The position numbers and the translations under genes were made by a program. From assembly GCA_013373325.1 (NCBI GenBank), contig JABXIA010000062.1, positions 1-49,025 on the forward strand: 49,025 nucleotides of DNA. The letters are read 5' to 3'. Every line of letters starts with the position of its first letter. The stretch's first letter is position 1. The notes below the pieces were generated by a model. The model saw nothing but the letters and a program-made list of their open reading frames with translations, was not told the origin of the DNA and searched no databases. Of the stretch, positions 8,889-18,337 are shown one piece after another. Source of the stretch: Paracoccaceae bacterium (GTDB taxonomy: Bacteria > Pseudomonadota > Alphaproteobacteria > Rhodobacterales > Rhodobacteraceae).

Positions 8889-9554
8889 ATGGCGCAAAAA
8901 CCTGTTCTGCACCGGGATGATCCAGAGGCAGAGCCGCTAGTCGGTAATATCAAAGTCACCCGCAACGACTGGCTGAACGTGGCGATGGACGTGCTGATCT
9001 CTGACGGGGTGGAACAGGTCAAGGTGCTGGCGTTGGCAGAGCGTATGCAGGTTTCGAGATCCTCGTTCTACTGGTACTTCAAGTCGCGCCAGGACCTGTT
9101 GGACGCGCTTCTGAAAACCTGGGAGCAGACCAACACCGCGGGCATGGTGCGTCAGGCCGAGGCGCCGGCCGAAACCATTACCGGGGCGGTTCTGAACGTC
9201 TTTCACTGCATCACCAACCCCAACCTGTTCAATACCGCCCTAGATTTTGCGGTGCGGGACTGGTCGCGCCGCTCTGGCAAGGTGCGCAGCCTGCTGGACC
9301 GCTCCGACCGGCGCCGGCTGGAAGCTTTGACGGCAATGTTTGCCCGCTATGGCTATCCGGAACGGGAGGCAATGACCCGTGCCAAAGTGCTGTATTACAT
9401 GCAGCTGGGCTATGACATGGCGGATCCGAACGAAAGCCATGCCCACCGGCTGGAAGTGACGCCCGAATACCTCAAGGTGTTCACCGGGCGCGAGCCGCTG
9501 GCTGAGGAGATCGAGGCCTTTACTGAGTTCACGCGCCAGCACTGGGACATCTGA
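8889..9554 (+). CDS. TetR/AcrR-family transcriptional regulator
   Basis: DNA-binding repressor of 221 residues. The N-terminal helix-turn-helix spans about residues 25-70 (VKVLALAERMQVSRSSFYWY, then FKSRQDLLDALL), a standard TetR motif; the rest is the helical ligand-binding domain. It is divergent from the ABC/CoA-transferase operon and is the natural candidate for its regulator, responding to the transported compound or its CoA ester. That is context only. Confidence 0.88.
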   Translation: MAQKPVLHRDDPEAEPLVGNIKVTRNDWLNVAMDVLISDGVEQVKVLALAERMQVSRSSFYWYFKSRQDLLDALLKTWEQTNTAGMVRQAEAPAETITGAVLNVFHCITNPNLFNTALDFAVRDWSRRSGKVRSLLDRSDRRRLEALTAMFARYGYPEREAMTRAKVLYYMQLGYDMADPNESHAHRLEVTPEYLKVFTGREPLAEEIEAFTEFTRQHWDI

Positions 9555-9584
9555 TACCCCAGTGCCGGCTTGTGATGGCTGGTT

Positions 9585-12500
9585 TTACAGGCTGAGCAGC
9601 GCCTCATCCGCTGCATTTCGGACTTTCCTGGCGGCTTCCAGGCGCACCGGGCCGTAACCGCGGATTTCCATCGGCGCTTGCAGGATTTCCATGCAGGCGT
9701 CATGGGTGCCAGGCGTGTAGCGCTGGGCAATCTTGCTGAGCGCGGCCTCGTACCACGTCAGCAGATCGCGGTGCAGGCGAGCTTCCTCGTGGTAGCCAAA
9801 GAAGTTGAAGGCGGTGCCGCGCAGGCGGCGTGCCTTGACCAGCAGGTTCAGAGCCGGGCGCAGCCAAGGGCCAAATGAGCGTTTCAGCGGCCGGCCGCGG
9901 CTATCCTTTTTGCGGCTCAGCAGCGGCGGAGCGAGGTGGTATTTGACCGTGAAATCACCCTCGAATTCGTCCTCAATCTGGTGACGGAACTTCTCGCTGG
10001 TCAGCAGGCGTGCAACCTCAAATTCGTCCTTATAGGACATCAGCTTGAACAGGGAACGGGCTGCTGCTTCGACCAGCTGTTCCTGCGCCTGCGCCGGAAG
10101 GGCGTCGCTGAACCGGGCGAGCGTTTTCTGAAACCGTGCGGCATATTTGGTGTCCTGGTATCCGGTCAGGAAGGTTGCACGCCGCTCGACCAGTTCCGTC
10201 AGCGTTTCGTCCTTGTCTGGAGTTTCCTTGTATATCTCCTCAACCAGCTTCGGGTTTGCAGCCATGGCTCGGCCAATGGCAAAAGCGAGGCGGTTCTTTT
10301 CGATCGCAACGCCGTTCAGCTCGATAGCTTGGTCCAAAGCACCGGCACTGACCGGCACCAGTCCCTTTTGCCAGGCAAAGCCCAGCATCATGACGTTGGC
10401 AAGGACCGCGTCGCCCAGCATCGTTTCCGCGGCCTCGTTGGCGTCGAAGCCGGAAAGGTTGCCCGGACCAACAGCGTCGGCGATGGTCCGTTCTCGCACC
10501 CCTGCCATCAGGTCGGCATCGCGCCGCAGAACCAGATCGCCGGTGGGCATCTCGGCACGGTTCAGTACTACCCGTGTGCCCGCACGGTAATGAACCGAGG
10601 CCTTGGGCGCCGAGCTGACGACGACATCGCAGCCGATGACCGCATCAGCGCCGCCCTGGTCGATCCGCACCTGGTTCAGTGTCTCCGGAGACTTCGAGAG
10701 CCTGATGTAGCTCAGCACTGTGCCGAACTTCTGGGCAAAGCCGGTGAAATCCAGCACGCTCGATCCGTTGCCCTCCAGATGCGCGGCCATGGTGATCAGT
10801 GCCCCAACGGTGACAACGCCGGTGCCGCCCACCCCGGTGACGAGGAGGTCAAACGGCTCTGCCAGGGAGGGAAGGTCCGGGGCGGGCAGCTGGGCTGCCA
10901 GCTTGGCGGCGTCCAGCCCGGCAGGCTTCTTCTTGCGCCGGGTTGCGCCCTCGACGGTGACGAAGCTGGGGCAGAAGCCGTTGAGGCAGGAGAAGTCCTT
11001 GTTGCAGGTGGAAAGGTTGATCTTTCGTTTGCGTCCGAAAGGCGTCTCTTTCGGCTCCACGCTCAGGCAGTTGGATTCAACCGAGCAATCGCCGCAGCCC
11101 TCGCAAACCAGATCGTTGATGAAGGCAAACCGCTTGGGGTCCTCCATCTTGCCGCGCTTGCGGCGGCGGCGTTTTTCGGTGGCGCAGGTCTGCTCGTAGA
11201 TCAGCACGGTGACGCCGGGGATCTCGCGCAGTTCACGCTGGACCGTGTCCAGTTCCGCACGGTCATGGAAGGTGGTGCCGCTCGGGAAGTCCCCATGGCT
11301 GAACTTGCCGATGTTGTCTGAGATCAGGGCAATCCGCTGCACACCTTCGGCACGGCAAGTCTGGGCGATGCCATGGACTGAGACTGGCCCGTCCACCGGC
11401 TGGCCGCCGGTCATCGCCACCGCGTCGTTATACAGGATCTTGTAGGTGATATTGGTGCCTGCCGCGACAGCCTGCCGGATCGCCAGCGAACCGGAGTGAT
11501 ACCAGGTGCCTTCGCCGAGGTTCTGAAACACATGCTTGTTTCCATTGAACTGCGAGGCAACGGTCCACGGCACGCCTTCACCGCCCATCTGGGCATAGCC
11601 TGCGGTTTCGCGGTCCATCCAGCTGGCCATCACATGGCAGCCGATGCCGGAAAACGCCTTGGAGCCTTCCGGCAGCTTGGTAGACGTGTTGTGCGGGCAG
11701 CCGGAGCAGAAATAGGGCGTGCGGGTGGCGCCGGGCACGTTCAGCACTTTCGGCGGCTCAGCCGTCAGCGCAGCGGCCTTGGCCGGAAGGTTTTCTTCCG
11801 GGAAAAACTTGTCCAGCCGCGCCGCCACGATGGGCACTAGCAGCAGCGGGCTCAGCTCACCGGTCCACGGGATCAGCGGCTCGCCCTGGCTGTCGTATTT
11901 GCCGACCATCTTCTCCGGCTTGCTGCCGGGCCAGTCATAGAAGTTTTCTTTGAACTGGCTTTCTATGATGCCGCGCTTTTCTTCGACAACCAGAACTTCC
12001 TGCTTGCCCTTCACGAACTTCAGCGCATCGGTGCGGTCCAGCGGCCAGACCATGCCAACCTTGTAGATGTCGATACCCAGGCGGCGGCAGCCGGCCTCGT
12101 CCAGCCCCAGAAGGCGCAGGGCCTCCATCAGGTCCAGGTGGCCCTTGCCGGTGGAGACAAAGCCGAAACGGGCGTCCTTGATGTCATAGATCCGCTTGTC
12201 GATCGGGTTTGCCTCGGCAAAGGCGCGCACCGCCTCCAGCTTAGCATGGATGCGGGTTTCGATCTCGGGTGAGGGCAGGTCGGCGCGGCGGATATGCAGC
12301 CCGCCGGGGTAATCAGGCAGCTCCGGGTAAATGAATTGGCGGTCCGGCTGCAGCTCCACCGAGCGCGCGCTCTCCACGGTTTCCGACACTGCTTTGAAGC
12401 CGACCCAAGTGCCTGAGTATCGCGACAGGGCAAAGCCGTATTCGCCGAAGGTCAGGTATTCGGACACATCCGCCGGGTTCAGAACCGGCATGAACCAGGA

Positions 12501-13007
12501 CATGAAGGCCACATCCGATTGGTGCGGCATCGACGAGCTTACGCAGCCGTGGTCGTCACCGGCGACGACTAGCACGCCGCCTTTTGCCGACGATCCGTAA
12601 GCGTTGCCATGCTTCAGCGCATCCCCGGAGCGATCAACCCCCGGCCCCTTTCCGTACCACATGGAGAATACGCCCTCGACCTCGCAATGGGGGTCAAGAA
12701 TGGCCTGCTGGGCACCCAGGACAGCGGTAGCGCCTAGATCTTCATTCACGGCGGGCATGAACTTGATGCGGTTTTCTTGCATCCGTTCCTTGGCGCGCCA
12801 AAACTCCAGGTCTACCCCGCCCAGCGGCGAGCCGCGGTAGCCGGAGACAAACCCTGCAGTATTAAGGCCTGTTTCCTTGTCGCGGCGGGCCTGGTCAAGC
12901 ATTACCCGGGCCAGCGCCTGGGTGCCTGTCAGAAACACCCGGCCCTTGGTCAAGTCGTAACGGTCATCCAGCTTATAGCTGCGGAAATCGTGGCTCAGCT
13001 TGGTCAT
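9585..13007 (-). CDS. Indolepyruvate ferredoxin oxidoreductase, fused single-chain form
   Basis: A 1140-residue enzyme that oxidatively decarboxylates aryl-pyruvates (indolepyruvate, phenylpyruvate) to aryl-acetyl-CoA with ferredoxin as acceptor, in aromatic amino acid breakdown. The N-terminal half carries the thiamine-diphosphate parts (GIGCHVMASWMDRET; YNDAVAMTGGQPVDG). Next comes a cysteine-rich iron-sulfur segment around residue 640 (CEGCGDCSVESNC, then STCNKDFSCLNGFC). The C-terminal gamma-type domain begins GVGGTGVVTVGALI at about residue 729. Archaea use separate iorA/iorB subunits; the fused form is usual in proteobacteria. It is divergent from an Lrp/AsnC regulator, which fits amino-acid control. 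Confidence 0.93.
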   Translation of the reverse strand: MTKLSHDFRSYKLDDRYDLTKGRVFLTGTQALARVMLDQARRDKETGLNTAGFVSGYRGSPLGGVDLEFWRAKERMQENRIKFMPAVNEDLGATAVLGAQQAILDPHCEVEGVFSMWYGKGPGVDRSGDALKHGNAYGSSAKGGVLVVAGDDHGCVSSSMPHQSDVAFMSWFMPVLNPADVSEYLTFGEYGFALSRYSGTWVGFKAVSETVESARSVELQPDRQFIYPELPDYPGGLHIRRADLPSPEIETRIHAKLEAVRAFAEANPIDKRIYDIKDARFGFVSTGKGHLDLMEALRLLGLDEAGCRRLGIDIYKVGMVWPLDRTDALKFVKGKQEVLVVEEKRGIIESQFKENFYDWPGSKPEKMVGKYDSQGEPLIPWTGELSPLLLVPIVAARLDKFFPEENLPAKAAALTAEPPKVLNVPGATRTPYFCSGCPHNTSTKLPEGSKAFSGIGCHVMASWMDRETAGYAQMGGEGVPWTVASQFNGNKHVFQNLGEGTWYHSGSLAIRQAVAAGTNITYKILYNDAVAMTGGQPVDGPVSVHGIAQTCRAEGVQRIALISDNIGKFSHGDFPSGTTFHDRAELDTVQRELREIPGVTVLIYEQTCATEKRRRRKRGKMEDPKRFAFINDLVCEGCGDCSVESNCLSVEPKETPFGRKRKINLSTCNKDFSCLNGFCPSFVTVEGATRRKKKPAGLDAAKLAAQLPAPDLPSLAEPFDLLVTGVGGTGVVTVGALITMAAHLEGNGSSVLDFTGFAQKFGTVLSYIRLSKSPETLNQVRIDQGGADAVIGCDVVVSSAPKASVHYRAGTRVVLNRAEMPTGDLVLRRDADLMAGVRERTIADAVGPGNLSGFDANEAAETMLGDAVLANVMMLGFAWQKGLVPVSAGALDQAIELNGVAIEKNRLAFAIGRAMAANPKLVEEIYKETPDKDETLTELVERRATFLTGYQDTKYAARFQKTLARFSDALPAQAQEQLVEAAARSLFKLMSYKDEFEVARLLTSEKFRHQIEDEFEGDFTVKYHLAPPLLSRKKDSRGRPLKRSFGPWLRPALNLLVKARRLRGTAFNFFGYHEEARLHRDLLTWYEAALSKIAQRYTPGTHDACMEILQAPMEIRGYGPVRLEAARKVRNAADEALLSL

Positions 13008-13153
13008 CGCGGCGGAATCCTTGCGCGGAATATGTGGTTTTCGGAAAAGTAATCCTGAAAGTATGAAAAGATTTGCCCGATTTGTTGGTTTTGCGGTGAT
13101 TTGTGGTTAAGTTACCCCTCGTTAAGCTGTGAAGCGGGGAAAGTGACCGGAAA

Positions 13154-13612
13154 ATGGATATCAACGACCGAGACCGCCGTATCCTGACGCTGCTTCAGGA
13201 GGATTCCCGTATTTCTAATGCTGATCTCGCAGAGGCCGTAGGCATGTCGCCGTCTGCCCTTTGGCGCCGGGTCAGGGCACTTGAAGAGGAGGGCATCATT
13301 GAACGCTACGGTGCGGTGGTGAATGCACCGGCAATGGGGCTCGGTTTTCAAGCAATTGTGCATGTCCATCTGACCCGCCACGACCCGGACAAGCTGGTTG
13401 AGTTCATCCGCGCCGTTGAAACAAACCCGCTGGTGCAGGAGTGCTATGCTACAACCGGCCAAGCGGATTATCATCTGCGGGTGCTGGCTCCGGATCTGGA
13501 TGTTTATAACCGGTTTCTAGAAACTTTCCTGTTCCGATTGCCTGCGGTCGCCAGCGCGCAGACGAACGTTGTTCTGCGCACGATAAAGCGGGACATACCG
13601 GTGGTGCCTTGA
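13154..13612 (+). CDS. Lrp/AsnC-family transcriptional regulator
   Basis: DNA-binding regulator of 152 residues. The N-terminal winged helix (ISNADLAEAVGMSPSALWRR) is followed by the RAM ligand-binding domain from about residue 65 (YATTGQADYHLRVLAPDLD contains the typical effector-pocket turn). It is divergent from the indolepyruvate oxidoreductase across a 146-bp AT-rich gap, so it probably senses an amino acid and controls that gene and itself. No specific effector can be named. Confidence 0.9.
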   Translation: MDINDRDRRILTLLQEDSRISNADLAEAVGMSPSALWRRVRALEEEGIIERYGAVVNAPAMGLGFQAIVHVHLTRHDPDKLVEFIRAVETNPLVQECYATTGQADYHLRVLAPDLDVYNRFLETFLFRLPAVASAQTNVVLRTIKRDIPVVP

Positions 13613-13719
13613 ACATCTCGTCACTAACACGACCTATCTTGCAACAGAGCCAAAGTATTCAACGGTGACTTTTTTGTGCGGAGAACGCGCTGGGAGGGGG
13701 CCGTTTCTGTAGCAGCTTC

Positions 13720-14112
13720 TCAAATTGCTGCGTATTTTACCCAAGCCCAGGCCATAGCTATATATGTCAGCTGGTGCAGTGCCTGATCCGATCCCATGGC
13801 CTGCCAGAACATTGGCTGCTGCGGATTAAGTTTTTTACGTTCGGAAAAGCGGGCTTTGCCGAAATCGATGTGGAAATGCACCAGCCACTCCAAAACCGCG
13901 AGCACGAAAATAAAGCTCAGAGGAGCGCCAAACAGCAGAAAAATGATTGCCGAACCGGCAATATGGACGCCAGCATGCTGCGCCCGCCCCATGTGCACAT
14001 AAGCGCAGCGGCCAGAAAGCATTTTGGGAGTCTGCAGGAAAAAATCGGCAAACAGGTGCTTTACCTGCAGGGCGCAGAGTAGCAGCAGCACGGATCCTAC
14101 ATATTCCGGCAA
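13720..14112 (-). CDS. DUF3307-family membrane protein
   Basis: Predicted inner-membrane protein of 130 residues from the DUF3307 family, whose function is unknown. The motif LQVKHLFADFFLQT near the N-terminus and an internal GVHIAGS, with alternating hydrophobic segments, support the family call. The reading frame stays open upstream to 14280, but that extension is not hydrophobic and looks non-coding. TTG at 14112 is preceded by a perfect AGGAGG with an 8-base spacer, so it is taken as the start. It faces the ABC-like gene head to head. Confidence 0.75.
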   Translation of the reverse strand: MPEYVGSVLLLLCALQVKHLFADFFLQTPKMLSGRCAYVHMGRAQHAGVHIAGSAIIFLLFGAPLSFIFVLAVLEWLVHFHIDFGKARFSERKKLNPQQPMFWQAMGSDQALHQLTYIAMAWAWVKYAAI

Positions 14113-14121
14113 ACCAATAAG

Positions 14122-14127
14122 CCTCCT
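14122..14127 (-). promoter_or_regulatory. Ribosome binding site fixing the DUF3307 start
   Basis: AGGAGG on the minus strand, eight bases before TTG at 14112. It selects the TTG over the longer frame starting at 14280. Confidence 0.7.
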
Positions 14128-14284
14128 GAAAGTACACTTGGCTGGCACCTTACGGATTTTTTGCCATCTGGCAAATGTTGCAACTGCAGGGTGCCGTAAC
14201 GGGATTAGGCCGGTTTCTGCCCATTGCCTGTGCCGGCCAAACCGCGCTAACCATAGAAAATCCTTGCCTGATGCCGCCAATTAC

Positions 14285-14288
14285 GGAG
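14285..14288 (+). promoter_or_regulatory. Ribosome binding site in front of an ATC codon
   Basis: GGAG followed by a 7-base spacer (CTTTCCC) and then ATC at 14296, where the conserved N-terminus of the ABC-like protein begins. No ATG, GTG or TTG lies in frame between the stop at 14269 and the GTG at 14350. Confidence 0.55.
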
Positions 14289-14295
14289 CTTTCCC

Positions 14296-17200
14296 ATCGA
14301 GCGCTCTCTGTTCCGCTTCATCTGGAAATACTCGAAACGCGACCAGCTGGTGCTGCTTGTCGTGACAGCTTGCCTGTTTCCGCTGCTCTACCTGACGCTT
14401 GAGCTGCCGAAACGGATCATCAACGACGCGATTGGTGCCGAGAGTTCGACCATCACGGTGCTGGGCCAGAGTTTTGATCAGCTGACATTTCTCTGGATTC
14501 TCTGCGGCGCCTTTCTGGTATCGGTGCTGTGCCACGGTCTGCTGAAGATGCGGATCAATACTATGAAGGGGGTGCTGGCGGAGCGGATGCTGCGCCGCTT
14601 CCGGTATCAGCTGATTGCCCGTGTTTTGCGCTTCCCGCAGCCTTATTTTGAGCGGGTGAGCCAGGGTGAACTGGTGTCGATGGTCACATCAGAGTCTGAG
14701 CCGATGGGCGGCCTGATGGGGGACGCCGTCAGTCAGCCGGTACTGCAAGCCGGGCAGATGCTGACCATCCTGTTCTTCCTGTTCCTGCAGAACTTCTGGT
14801 TTGGAATGGCGGCGATTGCATTGATCCCGCTGCAGGGCTGGCTGATTCCGATGCTTCAGAGGCAGATCAACCTCCTTAACAAGAAACGCATCAAGCAGGT
14901 GCGGTCGCTGGCTACCGAAATCGGGGAAAGCGCAGCCGGTGCTTCGACGCTCAGGATAAACGGCGGCTGGCGATACCGGATGGCGATCATCACGGCCCGC
15001 CTTGGTCGGCTTTACGATATCCGCTTCCAGATCTACCAGAAAAAATTCTTTATGAAGTTTCTCAACAACTTCATTACCCAGCTGACGCCGTTCTTCTTCT
15101 ACGCGGTCGGCGGGTACCTGGTACTGCAGGGCAAGGTTTCGCTCGGGGCGCTGGTTGCGGCGTTGGCCGCGTATAAGGATCTGGCGTCCCCTTGGAAGGA
15201 GCTTCTGGCCTACTACAACCAGACACAGGACATGAGCTTGCGCTGGGAAGTGATCCTTGAACGTTTTGCCCCGCAGGGGATGGTGGACGAAGCGCTGCTC
15301 ACAGGAGACCCAGTCGAACTGCAGCACCTTTCCGGAGATGTGTTGCTCGATTCCGTTACCGTGCGCGACACTGATGGCAACCTGGTGTTGGAGGAACTGA
15401 GTGCAACTTTTCCGGCCGGGCAGGTGATCGGAATCGCGGCGCCGTCCGAAGAAGACCGCAGGGCACTGGCGGAGCTGCTGACGCGGGAAATTCTGCCGAC
15501 CTCAGGAACTGTTACGGTGGCAAAACAGGATTTGAGCGGGTTGCATCAGGCCGTGGTCGCAGCCCGAATTGGCTACGCCACCTCGCGGCCGGTTCTGTTT
15601 CAGGGGTCCTTTGGCGACAACGTTATGATGCCGATGCGGATGCGCCCTCAGGGCGATTCGAAAAATCAGCATGAGCTGGAAGTCGCCATTCAGGCAGGGA
15701 ACAGCCCGGATCCATTCGACGCGCCTTGGCTGGACCCCAAGCTGGCCGGATTTTCCAGTGAGGCAGAGCTAAGGGGCTGGTGGCTGAAAGTGGTGGAGGG
15801 GATCGGCTCGGACACCGCCCTGTTCCGGCGGGGCATTGAGCAGCGGTTCGAAGAAGCTGCACATAAGGAACTGGCAGAGCAACTGGTCAAGTTGCGCCCA
15901 GCGGTGCGTGAGGCGATCGAGGATGCCGGGCTGGATGTACATGTGCATTTCCTGGACCCAGAGAGCTACAATCCGGCCCTGCCGGTTGCCGAAAACCTGC
16001 TGTTCGCGGCCTCTCACGAGCCACTGACCGGCGAGATACTCCACCAGCAAAGAGATTTTCTGGACCAGCTGAAGCAATTGGGCCTCGATGAAAGCCTGGT
16101 CGCGCTGACCCGCGACGTTGTTGAAATGCTGCGGCAGATCTTTGGTGTGGATGGAACCGGCCATCCGCTTTTCCGTAAGCTCGGTCTGGATGTTGCGGCT
16201 TATGAGACCGCGCTGACGCTGGTCGACCGGTCCGGCTCTGCTGAAGCATCTTCGCTTAGCCGGGAAGAACTGGCACAGCTGTTGATCGTGCCCTTCACCA
16301 TCTCAGCCGAGCAGATTGGACCAGCTTTTGAAGATGATATGAAGGAACGTATCCTCGGTTTCCGCCGCAGCCACGGAGACGGGCTGCTGAAGTCCTTGGG
16401 CACGGGCTTTGTGCCCTTTCAGCAGAACGCCATTACACCCAGTCTCACGGTCTTGGAGAATGCGCTGTTCGGCAAGATCTCCGATGCCGCGGGCGCCAAG
16501 GGCGACGAAGTGCGCAAACTGGTTTCGGACCTGATGGTTCGTGAAGGTTTGCGTGATCAGGTGGTGGAGCTGATCTTCGACATGCCCATAGCCGTTGGCG
16601 GGCAAGGGCTGGCTGCCAGTTTTGCAGAACCGCTCGCCTTCTGCCGGGCGACGATCAAGCGCCCTGACATCCTGATCCTCGACTCCGCGATGGCGAGCTA
16701 TGATCTGGAAACCCGCGTTGCAGTACACAAGAACCTGCGAAAACTTCTGCCGGACACGACACTGATCTATCTGGCCCCGGGGTTTCAGAGTCCGGACGTC
16801 TTTGATGTCTTTTTTGAGTTGCGCCAAGGCAGGCTGGTGAGTGATGAGGCTCAGGCGGAGGCTGCCGAAGACGGCGCGGCCAGCCAGGATCTGGCGCGCA
16901 AGCTTCGTGCTCTTGAGCAGACGGAACTTTTCTCAGGCCTGAACCGCCGGCAGTTGCGCCTCTTGGCTTTTGGTGCGCGCTGGTACGACGCCAAAGCAGG
17001 TGAGGTGGTTTTCCTCAAGGATGATGAGGCTTCAGACGGTGCTTACATGATCCTGTCGGGTGAGGCGGATCTTCTGCTGCCGCAAGAGGGGCGCGAGGAT
17101 CGGCTGATTGCGCAAGTTGGACCAGGCCGGCTGGTTGGAGAACTGGGACTGATCCGCCAGGAATCGCGTGCACTTAGTATGGTTGCTGCCAGCGATTTGC

Positions 17201-17304
17201 GGTGCTTGCGGATCGGCGAAGAGGAGTTCCTGGCAGTTGTCGAAAACGACGCATCGACAGCTTTTAAACTTCTGCAAGTTGTGGCTGGTTACGTGTCCAA
17301 TTGA
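14296..17304 (+). CDS. ABC-like membrane protein with degenerate split ATPase domain and C-terminal cyclic-nucleotide-binding-like domain
   Basis: About 1002 residues from ATC 14296 (984 from GTG 14350). Residues 1-300 are an ABC-exporter-type membrane domain. The ATPase part begins near 335, but where Walker A should be the sequence is GIAAPSEEDRR, without the Lys. After FQGSFGDNV a roughly 300-residue insert follows before the signature-like VGGQGLAASF and Walker B-like DILILDSAMASYD (Ser for the catalytic Glu); the H-loop reads TLIYLAPGF without His. Residues from about 865 form a cNMP-binding-type beta roll (YMILSGEADLLLPQ, GPGRLVGELGLIRQ, SRALSM). It probably does not hydrolyse ATP in the usual way. 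Role unknown. The residues upstream of GTG 14350 (ERSLFRFIWKYSKRDQL) look genuine, which argues for the ATC start. Confidence 0.75.
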   Translation: MERSLFRFIWKYSKRDQLVLLVVTACLFPLLYLTLELPKRIINDAIGAESSTITVLGQSFDQLTFLWILCGAFLVSVLCHGLLKMRINTMKGVLAERMLRRFRYQLIARVLRFPQPYFERVSQGELVSMVTSESEPMGGLMGDAVSQPVLQAGQMLTILFFLFLQNFWFGMAAIALIPLQGWLIPMLQRQINLLNKKRIKQVRSLATEIGESAAGASTLRINGGWRYRMAIITARLGRLYDIRFQIYQKKFFMKFLNNFITQLTPFFFYAVGGYLVLQGKVSLGALVAALAAYKDLASPWKELLAYYNQTQDMSLRWEVILERFAPQGMVDEALLTGDPVELQHLSGDVLLDSVTVRDTDGNLVLEELSATFPAGQVIGIAAPSEEDRRALAELLTREILPTSGTVTVAKQDLSGLHQAVVAARIGYATSRPVLFQGSFGDNVMMPMRMRPQGDSKNQHELEVAIQAGNSPDPFDAPWLDPKLAGFSSEAELRGWWLKVVEGIGSDTALFRRGIEQRFEEAAHKELAEQLVKLRPAVREAIEDAGLDVHVHFLDPESYNPALPVAENLLFAASHEPLTGEILHQQRDFLDQLKQLGLDESLVALTRDVVEMLRQIFGVDGTGHPLFRKLGLDVAAYETALTLVDRSGSAEASSLSREELAQLLIVPFTISAEQIGPAFEDDMKERILGFRRSHGDGLLKSLGTGFVPFQQNAITPSLTVLENALFGKISDAAGAKGDEVRKLVSDLMVREGLRDQVVELIFDMPIAVGGQGLAASFAEPLAFCRATIKRPDILILDSAMASYDLETRVAVHKNLRKLLPDTTLIYLAPGFQSPDVFDVFFELRQGRLVSDEAQAEAAEDGAASQDLARKLRALEQTELFSGLNRRQLRLLAFGARWYDAKAGEVVFLKDDEASDGAYMILSGEADLLLPQEGREDRLIAQVGPGRLVGELGLIRQESRALSMVAASDLRCLRIGEEEFLAVVENDASTAFKLLQVVAGYVSN

Positions 17305-17331
17305 TCCGATGAACGTGCAGGGAAACTTGAA

Positions 17332-18183
17332 ATGAAACTTCTGCGATACCGTTCGGGCCCAGAGGTGCGCCCGGGGCTATTGGACAGTTCTGGCGCCATT
17401 CGGGACTTGTCCGTCCATGTGCCTGACATTGCAGGAGAGGCTCTAAGCGACAGTGTGCTGGCCCGGTTAGCCGCTTTGGACCCGGATAAACTGCCGCTGG
17501 TGGATGGGAAGCCGGACCTTGCCCCTTGCGTCGGACAGCCTGGTAAGTTTCTCGGTATCGGTCTTAATTACACTGATCATGCCGAAGAAATGGGCATGGA
17601 TCTTCCAGAACACCCGATCCTGTTTCTTAAAGCAACATCGTCGATCTGCGGGCCTTGCGATGATGTAATTCTCCCCCGCGGTTCAGTCGCCACTGACTGG
17701 GAGGTTGAATTGGGCGTGGTAATCGGCACCAAGGCGAAATACGTGACCGAGACTGACGCGCTTGACCATGTTGCAGGCTATTGCGTGATCAACGACGTGT
17801 CGGAAAGGGATTTCCAAACCAAGCTGACGGGGCAATGGACAAAGGGCAAAAGCTGCGACACTTTCGGGCCGGCGGGACCCTGGCTTGTGACCAGGGATGA
17901 AGTTCCGGATCCGCAAAACCTTTGGCTGACCTGTGATGTGAATGGCACTCGGCGGCAGACGGGCAGCACCAGTAGAATGGTTTTTACTGTTGCGCAGATC
18001 GTTTCACATTTGAGCCAGCTGATGACGTTGCACCCCGGTGACGTAATTGCAACCGGAACTCCGCCGGGGGTCGGAATGGGAGCCAAGCCTGAACCAGTTT
18101 ACCTAAAGGCCGGCGATGTGATGCGCCTGGAGATCGAAGGTCTTGGAGTCCAGGCACAGAAGGTCAGGGCCGAGGATATTTGA
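17332..18183 (+). CDS. Fumarylacetoacetate hydrolase family protein
   Basis: Enzyme of 283 residues in the FAH superfamily, which cleaves or hydrates beta-diketo and ureido acids in aromatic and purine breakdown. The core begins GKFLGIGLNYTDHAEEMG. The metal-binding acidic cluster is DWEVELGVVIG, with the partner Asp near VINDVSERDFQ. The C-terminal GDVIATGTPPGVGMG loop is typical. Length and motifs match the 2-hydroxyhepta-2,4-diene-1,7-dioate isomerase/ureidoglycolate-lyase-like branch. It lies 27 bases after the ABC-like gene on the same strand. Substrate unassigned. Confidence 0.88.
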   Translation: MKLLRYRSGPEVRPGLLDSSGAIRDLSVHVPDIAGEALSDSVLARLAALDPDKLPLVDGKPDLAPCVGQPGKFLGIGLNYTDHAEEMGMDLPEHPILFLKATSSICGPCDDVILPRGSVATDWEVELGVVIGTKAKYVTETDALDHVAGYCVINDVSERDFQTKLTGQWTKGKSCDTFGPAGPWLVTRDEVPDPQNLWLTCDVNGTRRQTGSTSRMVFTVAQIVSHLSQLMTLHPGDVIATGTPPGVGMGAKPEPVYLKAGDVMRLEIEGLGVQAQKVRAEDI

Positions 18184-18337
18184 CCAGCGGAGCGGCTTTT
18201 CCCGGCCGCTTCCTTGCGACTGAAACGTCAAAGGCCGCTGGCCTCTGCGGGGGATGGGGTTGCGCAAGCCAAGAACCCATGACGGAACCGTTCTTCAAAT
18301 CGCTGCCTTGAATGGGGACAGCTAAGCAGGTGGCCTT

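Noticed and set aside
9936-11321. Long open frame (461 codons) antisense to the indolepyruvate oxidoreductase gene
   Set aside because: It lies wholly inside a well-supported gene, has no RBS or family motif, and such antisense frames are common in GC-rich coding DNA.
18191-18210. Hairpin AGCGGC-N8-GCCGCT after the FAH-family gene as a terminator
   Set aside because: Only a 6-bp stem and no U-tract after it; too weak to call.
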